DNA from: Ferruginibacter sp050611725
GTDB taxonomy: Bacteria; Bacteroidota; Bacteroidia; Chitinophagales; Chitinophagaceae
NCBI RefSeq assembly: GCF_050611725.1
Contig: NZ_JBODJB010000001.1
Location: 868,001-932,000, forward strand
Direction of reading: 5' to 3'
Length of the DNA: 64,000 bases
A program made the position numbers and the translations under genes. Below, one piece after another: positions 25,803 through 33,455 of this stretch. The first letter of the stretch is position 1. Each line of letters starts with the position of its first letter. Under the pieces are notes generated by a model that was not told the origin of the DNA, made no database searches, and saw only the letters and a program-made list of their open reading frames with translations.

Positions 25803-26378
25803 TTATATTCTCTCGTCAATTTCTTTAGATAATCTGTTGAAAATATCATCGATAGAGCCTTCTCCTTTTATCATTACTACTTTATCGAAATTTCTGTAGT
25901 AATCTGCAACAGCAGTTGTTTTGTTTTGGTATTCGGTAATTCTTGCACGGATGATGCTCTCGTTTGTATCATCACTTCTTCCGCTGGTTTCACCACGTTT
26001 TAATAAACGCTTTACCAACTCCTCTTCACTTACTTCTAATGCTAGCATTACACCAATGGATGTATCTTTTAATTCGAGTAATTTATCCAACGCTTCGGCT
26101 TGTGCGGCTGTTCTTGGAAAACCATCAAACAAAAATCCCTGAGCATCCGGATTATTATCCAAAGCAGAGCTGATCATACCAATCACTACTTCATCCGGTA
26201 CTAATTGGCCTTTGTCCATAATACTTTTTGCAGCTAAGCCAAGTGCGGTACCTCCGGCAATTTCGCTACGCAATAAATCACCGGTACTTAGGTGCTTTAA
26301 ACCATATTTGGCGATTAATTTTTCACTTTGCGTTCCTTTTCCACTACCCGGAGGGCCAAAAAGTATTAAATTGAACAT
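25803..26378 (-). CDS. adk: Adenylate kinase
   Basis: A 191-aa enzyme for ATP + AMP to 2 ADP. The P-loop GPPGSGKGTQ is at 8-17, the AMP-binding segment STGDLLR follows at 32-38, and FDGFPRT near 84-90. The LID is the short type without zinc cysteines, explaining the length just under 200. The gene converges with the aminotransferase (12 bp apart). Confidence 0.96.
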   Translation of the reverse strand: MFNLILFGPPGSGKGTQSEKLIAKYGLKHLSTGDLLRSEIAGGTALGLAAKSIMDKGQLVPDEVVIGMISSALDNNPDAQGFLFDGFPRTAAQAEALDKLLELKDTSIGVMLALEVSEEELVKRLLKRGETSGRSDDTNESIIRARITEYQNKTTAVADYYRNFDKVVMIKGEGSIDDIFNRLSKEIDERI

Positions 26379-26587
26379 GATTTATTGCTGATTGTAAATG
26401 AGTGGCAAATATAATATACAAGTTTAGAAATGCTTTAACAAAAAGGCGAAACTTTTTGAAATTACCTTTCGTAACTATATAACCATTTGGTTATTTACTT
26501 GTTTATACAGAAAATAGCGACAATTTCTACCAATTTTGCAATTGAAGATATAAATACAATTAATGTTCATACGAAAAAAATAATACT

Positions 26588-27031
26588 ATGTCAACAGATA
26601 AAAAGAACAATCCGGTGTATTCAACAACAGATGATGCCAAAGTCAATATCAGTAATGAAGAATGGAAAACCATTCTTCCTAAGGATGTTTATGAAATTGC
26701 CAGAAACAAAGGAACCGAAAGAGCCTTCACAGGAAAGTACTGGGATTTTAAAGAAGGTGGTATGTATTATTGTGCAGCATGTGGTAATCCATTATTTAAC
26801 AGCAATGGAAAATTTGACAGCAGTTGTGGTTGGCCGAGTTTTTTTGAACCGGTAAACAAGGGTAGTATTATTTATACTCCCGATAATTCTTATGGGATGA
26901 GACGCACTGAGGTACAATGTGGAAGATGTGAAGCACATCTTGGTCATGTGTTTGAAGATGGGCCACCACCAACAGGATTACGTTATTGTATCAATTCTGT
27001 GATCTTAGATTTTGAGAAGAAAGAAGAGTAG
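26588..27031 (+). CDS. msrB: Peptide-methionine (R)-S-oxide reductase
   Basis: A 147-aa MsrB that repairs methionine-R-sulfoxide. It has two zinc CxxC pairs (CAAC around 59-62 and CGRC around 107-110), the CGWPSFF segment around 78-84, and the catalytic RYCINS near 132-137. There is no signal peptide, so it is cytosolic. ATG at 26588 gives the usual length; a longer upstream reading in another frame has no family support. Confidence 0.95.
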   Translation: MSTDKKNNPVYSTTDDAKVNISNEEWKTILPKDVYEIARNKGTERAFTGKYWDFKEGGMYYCAACGNPLFNSNGKFDSSCGWPSFFEPVNKGSIIYTPDNSYGMRRTEVQCGRCEAHLGHVFEDGPPPTGLRYCINSVILDFEKKEE

Positions 27032-27034
27032 AAA

Positions 27035-27283
27035 TTAATTCTTATTATTCAAGAATATAAAAGGCCTCAACTCAGTTTGCTTGAGCACTTCACGAACATC
27101 TTTATATTTATTAGTAACAATATACTTGTTAAGATTGATTACTTCGTGGGCAGTTACTAAATTGTCTATTCGTTCTACATCGTACAATAATTCATGCAAC
27201 AACCCCACCTCATGCTCAATGGCCTGAGGGCTCATCAGTTCCTGATTAAACAAAACCAATAAATCTCTATTGAGATTATTCAT
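27035..27283 (-). CDS. Hypothetical protein, 82 aa
   Basis: The frame is open to 27385, but the upper part overlaps the better-supported lipoprotein gene at 27309-27434. I therefore place the start at the internal ATG at 27281-27283 (MNNLNRDLLV). The protein is helical and soluble, with a leucine-rich core (HEVGLLHELLYDVERIDNL). It is 25 bp behind the lipoprotein gene and convergent with msrB. Family not recognised. Confidence 0.45.
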   Translation of the reverse strand: MNNLNRDLLVLFNQELMSPQAIEHEVGLLHELLYDVERIDNLVTAHEVINLNKYIVTNKYKDVREVLKQTELRPFIFLNNKN

Positions 27284-27308
27284 TTTTGTACGTGTTGTTC
27301 GAATGGTT

Positions 27309-27434
27309 TTAGTAGCCGGATAATCCTTTTTTACTAGGGCAACCGCATCCGCTTTTTTTAGATGAATTACAACTTGTAAATGCAACGGACGCTACTAATA
27401 AAACCAAGAGCGATATTTTGATAAATCTTTTCAT
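27309..27434 (-). CDS. Small lipoprotein with CGCP motif, 41 aa
   Basis: ATG at 27432-27434, TAA at 27309-27311. It has a short basic N-terminus (MKRFIK), a hydrophobic helix, the lipobox FTSC with Cys22, and then a tail of only 19 residues with CGCPS. Small lipoproteins with a CGCP tail are common in Bacteroidota. The clear lipoprotein signal in this frame argues against the overlapping frame that runs through the same DNA. Confidence 0.72.
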   Translation of the reverse strand: MKRFIKISLLVLLVASVAFTSCNSSKKSGCGCPSKKGLSGY

Positions 27435-27487
27435 ATAATCGATTACTAAATTAAACTATTTTCACAAATAAATATTGCTTTGTGACG

Positions 27488-28594
27488 ATGATTGCAACCG
27501 ATTTTAACAAAACATATAAACAACCGGTAATATTGGTGGCTCCGCTTAGCTGGGGTTTGGGGCATGCTACACGCTGTATTCCAATTATTAATGAGTTGCT
27601 GGCAGAAGGTTGCAAGGTAATAATAGCCGGAGAAGGTCCGGTAGAAATACTCCTGAAAAGAGAATTTCCGAAGCTTGATTTTTTACATCTCGATGGTTAT
27701 GATATTACCTATAGTCGTTATAAGTTACTGCTACCTTTAAAAATGATCGTACAAATGCCCAAGGTTTTGGCGGCAATACGTAAAGAAAACAAATGGTTGA
27801 GAGAGGCTGTAAAAGCATACAAAATTGATGCGGTTATTTCAGATAATCGTTACGGATTGTACCACACCGAAATTCCTTCTGTTTTCATAACACATCAACT
27901 ACTGATAAAAACAGGTAATCTATTTACTGAGAAGATCGTACAAAAAATAAACTACAGTTTCATAAAAAAATACACAGAATGTTGGGTGCCGGATTTTGGA
28001 AGACCGAATAAAATTGCCGGAGACCTTTCTCATCCGGCCGTTGTTCCTGAAAATGAAAAATACATTGGTTGTTTGTCTAGGTTTAAAAAGTTTGATAATG
28101 TAAAAAAGAAATACGACCTGCTTGTTCTTATTTCCGGACCTGAACCACAAAGAACAATTTTTGAGGAACTATTATTGTTGCAATTAAAAGATTATCATGG
28201 GTATGTTTTGTTTGTAAGAGGTTTGCCGGATGTGAATGATGAAAAGAAAGCAACAAATACTGCTATTACGATCATCAATCATCTTGCATCAAATGAATTA
28301 AATGAGGCTATTCAACAGTCGGCCATGGTGATCAGTAGAAGCGGATATACTACTATCATGGATCTAATTAAACTTCAACAAAAGGCAATACTGATACCCA
28401 CTCCGGGACAAACGGAACAGGAATATTTAGCCAAAAATCTTACCGAACAGAAAATATTTTACTGCGTGGCACAAGATAAATTTATTTTGAAAGAAGCGAT
28501 TGAAGCGGCAAATAATTTTTCTCCGATGTTGATACATGCCGATATGGAGCAGTACAAAAAACGCATAGAGGTTTTTGTGAAATCACTTAGGTGA
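27488..28594 (+). CDS. GT28/MurG-like glycosyltransferase
   Basis: About 368 aa. It has two Rossmann-like halves: an N-terminal part with SWGLGHATRC (the MurG-type glycine loop) and a C-terminal part with SRSGYTTIMDLI near 282 and PTPGQTEQEYLA near 303, matching the UDP-sugar-binding half of GT-B enzymes of family 28. No signal peptide or membrane span. It does not belong to a murein cluster, so it is not MurG; the acceptor is unknown. I prefer ATG 27488 over the GTG two codons earlier. Confidence 0.75.
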   Translation: MIATDFNKTYKQPVILVAPLSWGLGHATRCIPIINELLAEGCKVIIAGEGPVEILLKREFPKLDFLHLDGYDITYSRYKLLLPLKMIVQMPKVLAAIRKENKWLREAVKAYKIDAVISDNRYGLYHTEIPSVFITHQLLIKTGNLFTEKIVQKINYSFIKKYTECWVPDFGRPNKIAGDLSHPAVVPENEKYIGCLSRFKKFDNVKKKYDLLVLISGPEPQRTIFEELLLLQLKDYHGYVLFVRGLPDVNDEKKATNTAITIINHLASNELNEAIQQSAMVISRSGYTTIMDLIKLQQKAILIPTPGQTEQEYLAKNLTEQKIFYCVAQDKFILKEAIEAANNFSPMLIHADMEQYKKRIEVFVKSLR

Positions 28595-28631
28595 TGGGAA
28601 CACAGATATATCCGTACATTCAATGGTTCAC

Positions 28632-29123
28632 TCAAACATTTTTCGGGTAATCGTAAAATAGAAATTCCTTTTTCGCCTTTGTAAAATCGGTCCACTTATC
28701 ACAATGAACATTTGCTGTGAAAATGCCACAGGTAGGCATATTGCTGATGATCGATGATCCTGAAATTTCATTTACAAAATAAGTAATGCCCGGGTTATGC
28801 GTAACGATAGCGACTGTATTGTGGTTGTCTTCGAGTTCAAAAATTACTTCGTGTAATGTTTCGGGAGAAGCATGATAAAGTTTTGAAACAAAGCAAATGT
28901 CCTCGGGCTTGATATTCAAATTTGAACAAAATAACTCTGCCGTTTTCTTTGCTCTTTTTGCAGGACTGGCAACAAACAGATCAATATTGATCTTCTTATC
29001 GAGCAAGCGCTGAGCCATTATTGGAACATCATTTTTGCCACGTTCATTCAAGGGGCGTTCAAAATCATTACCGAAAAAACTTTGATCGCTTTTAGCATGC
29101 CGTATAAGTAGAATAGTTTTCAA
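28632..29123 (-). CDS. sixA: SixA-like histidine phosphatase
   Basis: A 163-aa protein of the phosphoglycerate-mutase-like superfamily. The catalytic RHAKSD is at 8-13 (phospho-accepting His9), PLNERG near 25, SPAKRAKKTAE near 57, and the second histidine in THNPGI near 108. In Gram-negative bacteria SixA dephosphorylates phosphohistidine proteins; its partner here is unknown. It is convergent with the glycosyltransferase gene and lies downstream of the four-helix-bundle gene. Confidence 0.85.
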   Translation of the reverse strand: MKTILLIRHAKSDQSFFGNDFERPLNERGKNDVPIMAQRLLDKKINIDLFVASPAKRAKKTAELFCSNLNIKPEDICFVSKLYHASPETLHEVIFELEDNHNTVAIVTHNPGITYFVNEISGSSIISNMPTCGIFTANVHCDKWTDFTKAKKEFLFYDYPKNV

Positions 29124-29138
29124 AATAATTACAAATTG

Positions 29139-29157
29139 TAGATTACAAATTACAGAT
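29139..29157 (+). repeat. Inverted repeat flanking the four-helix-bundle gene, left
   Basis: 19 bp that pairs with 29593-29611 in inverted orientation with one mismatch. It is embedded in AT-rich DNA with further related ATTACAAATT words. Confidence 0.55.
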
Positions 29158-29172
29158 TGATGCAGATATATT

Positions 29173-29550
29173 CTATTTTTTATCAGGATACTTTTGCAGA
29201 TATGTAATAAATCCTTTTAACTGTTTAGAAACAGAAACACATTTCTCTTTTAAGCTATTAATTTCTTTTTCGTCGAGAAGATTAATCCTTTGTAGTATAA
29301 TAAGTTGATTTCTTACTTCACCCGCAGAACCTTTTGCTATTTTCAAAAATCGAATGAAGTCTTTTCTGTTATCATATTCAAAGCCCTCAGCAATGTTATT
29401 TGATATGGAACAAGCCGCTCTTTTTATTTGAGCTTTCATTTCAAAATCCTGTTTTAACTTAGTTGTGTTGGAAATTAAATAGACATCTGTTGCTATTTCA
29501 ATTGCATGTTTCCACACATCTAAATCTTCAAATGTTTTAATTGTAGCCAT
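29173..29550 (-). CDS. Four helix bundle protein (S23/IVP family)
   Basis: A 125-aa protein with the typical pattern: FEDLDVWKHAIEIATDVY at the start, CSISNNIAEGFEYD around 47-60, and FLKIAKGSAGEVRNQL around 67-82. It belongs to the S23-like four-helix bundle family, first seen inside 23S rRNA intervening sequences and otherwise scattered in bacterial genomes. The function is unknown. The gene and ~430 bp around it are bounded by 19-bp inverted repeats (29139-29157, 29593-29611), as if inserted as a cassette between the phosphatase and the PurF-like gene. Confidence 0.88.
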   Translation of the reverse strand: MATIKTFEDLDVWKHAIEIATDVYLISNTTKLKQDFEMKAQIKRAACSISNNIAEGFEYDNRKDFIRFLKIAKGSAGEVRNQLIILQRINLLDEKEINSLKEKCVSVSKQLKGFITYLQKYPDKK

Positions 29551-29592
29551 ATTAACAATTTGCTACAAGTTACAATAATTTGTAATTTGAAA

Positions 29593-29611
29593 ATCTGTAT
29601 TTTGTAATCTA
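29593..29611 (-). repeat. Inverted repeat flanking the four-helix-bundle gene, right
   Basis: Inverted partner of 29139-29157 (18 of 19 matches). Its last 3 bp overlap the stop codon of the PurF-like gene at 29609-29611. Confidence 0.55.
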
Positions 29612-31456
29612 ATACCCTCTCACATTCTTCCCTTCCATATAATTCATAAACGCTTTGTTACAAACACGGTTACCTCCCGGAGTAGGATAGTTGCCGGTAA
29701 AGTACCAGTCGCCTGTATTGGTTGGACAAGCCATGTGTAATGTTTCAATGGTTTGATAAATAATATCAACGGGTATTTTTATTTCCGGAGGAGTGATCAG
29801 TTGAGCAATTTTATTGGAGATCTCTTCCAAAGTAAATGGCTTATATACTTGCCTTACAATATTCTCTGTATGTAGTTGATTGTTGCGTTGTAGTTCTTTG
29901 CATTTGTCTAAAAGCTCAGTTAGCAAAGCTTCTTGTTTCGTTTCATGCAGTAATTCGATCGCTGCTCTGAAAGCGATGAAATCTCCTAATTTGCTCATAT
30001 CAATTCCATAACAATCAGGATAACGTATCTGCGGAGCAGATGAAACAATGATGATTCTTTTGGGTTCTAATCTAGCCAACATTCTGACAATACTTTCTCT
30101 TAAAGTAGTACCTCTAACAATAGAGTCATCGATCACAACCAAAGTGTCTTCACCTTTACGAACAGTACCATAGGTGATGTCGTAAACGTGTTGAACCATT
30201 TCGTTTCTACTGCTATCTTCTGTAATAAACGTACGGAGTTTAACATCTTTGATCGCAATTTTCTCAAAACGAATTTTTCGGTTGATCATTTCCGTTAGTT
30301 TTTCCGGATCAACGTTATTTCCCCATTTTAAGATTCTTTCTATTTTTATCTTTTTAAGATAATCATCGGCTCCTTGTAACAAACCGTAAAATGCAATTTC
30401 TGCTGTGTTGGGAATAAAAGAGAAGATTGTATGCTTAAGATCGTGGTCTATTGCTTTCAGAACGGGCTCACTTAAAAAGCGACCCAGCGCCTTTCTTTCA
30501 TTGTATATTTTTTCATCACTACCTCTTGAAAAATAAATCCTTTCAAAACTACAAGCCTTTCTTTCTTTCGGCTCTACAATTTGTTGTATCGAATAATTGC
30601 CATCAGGATCTACGATCAACGCATGTCCCGGCATTAATTCCTGTACTTCATTTTCACCCACATTAAATGCAGTACGGATAGCAGCTCTTTCACTCGCTGC
30701 AACAATTACTTCGTCATTTACATAATAATAAGATGGACGAATGCCATGAGGATCTCTTGTTACAAAAGCATTACCATTTCCAATAATGCCGGAGAAATTA
30801 AATCCTCCATCAAAAAGCGGAACGGCTTTTTTCAACACTTTTACAATATCTAATTTTCCCGGAAACGCTTCATCTGCCTTTACTAGAAAGTGATGTAATA
30901 CCTCCATCATAGCGGCAAGATCACTTTGTCGTTGAAAAACTCCGGGATCGATATTTATAAGTCCGAATAACTCCTCAGTGTTTACAAGATTAAAATTTCC
31001 TGCTAGCGCAAGATTTCTTGTGGGAATAGTATCACGTTTAATAAACGGGTGACAAAATTCTACATTATTCTTTCCCTGTGTACCATAGCGCAGGTGACCA
31101 AGTAATAATTCTCCTAAAAAATTTACATGGCCTTTCATCAGACCCGGGTGGTTTTTAATGGCCGGTTGATATTTTTCTATCTCGTCGATCTCCTTACCTA
31201 TCTGTTGAAAAAGATCCGCAATAGGTTGCTGAGCACAACTGCGAATACGATGTAAAAATGGATACCCGGGTTCAACATTTAATTTTACGGTAGCAATACC
31301 GGCACCATCCTGCCCTCGGTTATGCTGTTTTTCCATTAATAAGTAGAGCTTATTAATACCGTACAAAACGGTTCCGTACTGTTGTTGATAATAACTAAAA
31401 GGTTTACGAAGTCGAATGAAAGCAAGGCCACATTCGTGTTTAATTTCGTCACTCAT
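29609..31456 (-). CDS. purF: PurF-like amidophosphoribosyltransferase
   Basis: A Ntn-hydrolase glutaminase domain (about 1-290) precedes a type I phosphoribosyltransferase domain with the PRPP motif VVIDDSIVRGTT. This is the architecture of the first committed purine enzyme (glutamine + PRPP to phosphoribosylamine). At 615 aa it is longer than classic PurF (~470-500); extra segments lie between the domains and at the C-terminus. The candidate nucleophile Cys is in HECGLAF, 8 residues after the Met, implying a short propeptide. I start at ATG 31454-31456 because a promoter box lies just upstream inside the longer open frame. It may be a lineage-specific paralogue rather than the housekeeping copy. 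Confidence 0.85.
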   Translation of the reverse strand: MSDEIKHECGLAFIRLRKPFSYYQQQYGTVLYGINKLYLLMEKQHNRGQDGAGIATVKLNVEPGYPFLHRIRSCAQQPIADLFQQIGKEIDEIEKYQPAIKNHPGLMKGHVNFLGELLLGHLRYGTQGKNNVEFCHPFIKRDTIPTRNLALAGNFNLVNTEELFGLINIDPGVFQRQSDLAAMMEVLHHFLVKADEAFPGKLDIVKVLKKAVPLFDGGFNFSGIIGNGNAFVTRDPHGIRPSYYYVNDEVIVAASERAAIRTAFNVGENEVQELMPGHALIVDPDGNYSIQQIVEPKERKACSFERIYFSRGSDEKIYNERKALGRFLSEPVLKAIDHDLKHTIFSFIPNTAEIAFYGLLQGADDYLKKIKIERILKWGNNVDPEKLTEMINRKIRFEKIAIKDVKLRTFITEDSSRNEMVQHVYDITYGTVRKGEDTLVVIDDSIVRGTTLRESIVRMLARLEPKRIIIVSSAPQIRYPDCYGIDMSKLGDFIAFRAAIELLHETKQEALLTELLDKCKELQRNNQLHTENIVRQVYKPFTLEEISNKIAQLITPPEIKIPVDIIYQTIETLHMACPTNTGDWYFTGNYPTPGGNRVCNKAFMNYMEGKNVRGY

Positions 31457-31462
31457 GAGGTG

Positions 31463-31492
31463 CAAAGTTATAACATTCCCTAACAGCTTCAA
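31463..31492 (-). promoter_or_regulatory. Promoter of the PurF-like gene
   Basis: On the minus strand TTG (31492-31490), 19-bp spacer, TAACTTTG (31470-31463). It ends 6 nt before the ATG, implying an almost leaderless mRNA and excluding a start at 31492. Confidence 0.65.
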
Positions 31493-31498
31493 ACAAAA

Positions 31499-31517
31499 AT
31501 CCCGCCAATGGCGGGAT
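31499..31517 (-). terminator. Terminator of the outer-membrane protein gene
   Basis: ATCCCGCC/GGCGGGAT stem with a 3-nt loop, followed on the minus strand by TTTTTGTTTG. It is 28 bp after the stop of the gene at 31545. Confidence 0.8.
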
Positions 31518-31544
31518 ATAAAATTTTATAATTTGTAAGCAACT

Positions 31545-32261
31545 CTATAAGCCGCTTAAACAAAGTCCGAATTGATAAGGATGCATATCTGCTCCGGCGC
31601 CATCTTTAAGTAAATTTGTGAATTGGTATGAGCCGAATAACGAAAAATGACCGACACCAACTCTGAAGGTTCCTGCAATTCTGGTTGAATTAAAAAACAC
31701 TTTTTTGCTTTCTTTTTCGGTATAGGAATTCAATGTTGTACCGTATTTATTTTGCAGGGTTTTGCCTTTTGTATGAGCATTCAGCATTGTACCAACTTTA
31801 GCCCCGATAGCAATTTTCCAGCTTTTGTTTTGTTTTTCAGGGTTAAATGTATACCTCAACTCAACCGGAGCTTCTAAAAAAGTAGTAGCTAATTTGTATT
31901 TTTTGAATCGGTCGGCCGAGTCTAAATTTCTGAACGGAAGTACCGCTCCGCTTGCTTTTAAATCCACATCCAATTTTTTAAAGCCGATGCTGCTGCTTCC
32001 GATACCTGCACCAAATGCCACACTCCAGCGTGGATCTGTTTTAAAAGGCTTATTGATCATCAGGTAAATATTCAATCCTCTAGAAAAGCTTTTCATATGA
32101 GAGCTTATGCTGTCCGGAGCGCCGGCCCAGTTATCCAGGCCAAATTGAACCATAATATGATCTCCTGCCTGATTCAGATCAACCTTACTCCAGTCTTTTT
32201 TCTTTTGCGCAACTGCTGTTGAAGTAGCGAAAACCAAAAGTGCTAATACAATTTTCTTCAT
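31545..32261 (-). CDS. Outer-membrane beta-barrel protein (PorT-like)
   Basis: 238 aa with a signal peptide (MKKIVLALLVFATSTAVAQK). The mature part alternates short aromatic strands with loops, as in the outer_membrane_beta-barrel family of Bacteroidota; the last strand ends in HPYQFGLCLSGL. It sits alone between the purF-like gene and a tRNA and has its own terminator. Specific function unknown. Confidence 0.7.
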   Translation of the reverse strand: MKKIVLALLVFATSTAVAQKKKDWSKVDLNQAGDHIMVQFGLDNWAGAPDSISSHMKSFSRGLNIYLMINKPFKTDPRWSVAFGAGIGSSSIGFKKLDVDLKASGAVLPFRNLDSADRFKKYKLATTFLEAPVELRYTFNPEKQNKSWKIAIGAKVGTMLNAHTKGKTLQNKYGTTLNSYTEKESKKVFFNSTRIAGTFRVGVGHFSLFGSYQFTNLLKDGAGADMHPYQFGLCLSGL

Positions 32262-32328
32262 GTTAAAATTTGAATGGCAAAAATAACTGCCATCGGGTTA
32301 ACGAAAGGTTAAATGAAACGATAAAAAA

Positions 32329-32350
32329 TTGCCCGAAATGAATCGGGCAA
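32329..32350 (-). terminator. Terminator downstream of the CAT-anticodon tRNA
   Basis: TTGCCCGA/TCGGGCAA 8-bp stem with 6-nt loop, then TTTTTTA on the minus strand, 6 bp past the tRNA 3' end. Confidence 0.8.
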
Positions 32351-32356
32351 ATTTTG

Positions 32357-32430
32357 TGGGCCCACCTGGGCTCGAACCAGGGACCACCTGATTATGAGTC
32401 AGGTGCTCTAACCAACTGAGCTATAGGCCC
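32357..32430 (-). tRNA. tRNA with CAT anticodon (elongator Met or Ile2)
   Basis: A 74-nt cloverleaf: acceptor GGGCCTA with TGGGCCC (one G-U pair), D-arm GCTCAGTTGGTTAGAGC, anticodon loop CTCATAA, T-arm CCTGG-TTCGAGC-CCAGG, discriminator A, CCA not encoded. Elongator Met and lysidine-modified Ile2 cannot be separated with certainty by eye. The initiator is excluded by the ordinary, fully paired acceptor. Confidence 0.92.
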
Positions 32431-32500
32431 TGTTATTTTTACATAACGGAGGGCAAAAGTAAGTAAAATAAGATATTTTGCAGCCAATTTTTTTAAATTA

Positions 32501-33115
32501 ATGGCACATATCAAAAATATCATTTTCGATCTGGGTGGAGTATTGCTCGATCTGGATTACCATAAAACATCCATTGCCTTTCAAAAATTGGGCGTTACAA
32601 ACTTTGATGAGTTGTTTAGCCAATTCAAAGCCAATGAATTGTTTGAAAATATTGAAACAGGTAAGATCAGCGATGAGGATTTTTATGACGCAGTTGAAAA
32701 ATATTGCTATCCGGGAACAACCAGACTTCAGATAGAAGCCGCATGGAACGCAATGTTGCTTGGTTTTAGGGTAGAAGCGCTGGAAACGCTTAAGGATTTA
32801 CGCAAAAAGTACAGGCTTTTTTTACTTAGTAATACAAACAATATTCATTTGACGGCCTTTAAAAAAATATTTACTGCCGATACAGGACTTCCGTCGATCG
32901 ATGTGTTTTTCGATAAGGCTTATTATTCTCATCTCATACAAATGCGTAAACCCTATGAAACTACCTATCATTTTGTGCTGGATGATGCCGGCATCATTGC
33001 TGATGAAACACTTTTTATAGAGGATTCGATTCAGAATGTTGAAGGGGCAAGGGCGGTAGGCATTCACACCCACTTGTTATTGCCTGCTGAGAGAATTGAA
33101 GATCTGCATTTATGA
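32501..33115 (+). CDS. HAD-family hydrolase
   Basis: 204 aa, haloacid dehalogenase subfamily IA. Motif I IIFDLGGVLLDLD is at the start (nucleophile Asp11, acid Asp13 position taken by Gly-Gly-Val in the DLGGV variant usual for YihX-like phosphatases). Motif II is LLSNTN near 109, the motif III lysine is in QMRKPYE near 148, and motif IV IEDSIQN near 172. It resembles YihX/epoxide-hydrolase-like sugar phosphatases. Cytoplasmic; substrate unknown. Confidence 0.85.
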   Translation: MAHIKNIIFDLGGVLLDLDYHKTSIAFQKLGVTNFDELFSQFKANELFENIETGKISDEDFYDAVEKYCYPGTTRLQIEAAWNAMLLGFRVEALETLKDLRKKYRLFLLSNTNNIHLTAFKKIFTADTGLPSIDVFFDKAYYSHLIQMRKPYETTYHFVLDDAGIIADETLFIEDSIQNVEGARAVGIHTHLLLPAERIEDLHL

Positions 33116-33139
33116 TAAGATTTTATCGTATTTGGATAT

Positions 33140-33385
33140 TTACTTTATTTCCTCAAATTCAATATAATCATCACTCTTAGGAGTTGATGCAGTTTTTTTG
33201 TTTGCCTGCTGTGTTTGTTCTTGCTTATTAAACTGATTCATTTTTTCTTGCATCTGACTTTGCATATCGCCAAACTGTTTCTTTACAGCCTTGGTGGTTT
33301 TTGTCACCGGAATGATAAAATCAAATATCAGTTTGTATAAAAGATACAAAGCGAATAATTCAAAAACGATTCTAAAGAAATTCAT
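33140..33385 (-). CDS. DUF4834 family small membrane protein
   Basis: I start at the internal ATG (33383-33385, MNFFRIVFELFALYLLYKLI), giving 81 aa that match the compact DUF4834 pattern: one N-terminal transmembrane helix followed by a charged Gln/Lys-rich tail. The longer open frame adds 16 residues with no family match. It is convergent with the HAD gene and 22 bp downstream of the large TraB-like gene. Confidence 0.65.
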   Translation of the reverse strand: MNFFRIVFELFALYLLYKLIFDFIIPVTKTTKAVKKQFGDMQSQMQEKMNQFNKQEQTQQANKKTASTPKSDDYIEFEEIK

Positions 33386-33455
33386 ACAGTAAAGGTAAAA
33401 AGGAATGATGATGAATGTTGTTAAAATATTCAAAATCCCCCAGTCAAATCAACTT

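Noticed and set aside
27284..27385. N-terminal extension of the 82-aa protein
   Set aside because: It overlaps the lipoprotein gene in another frame and has no signal or family character of its own.
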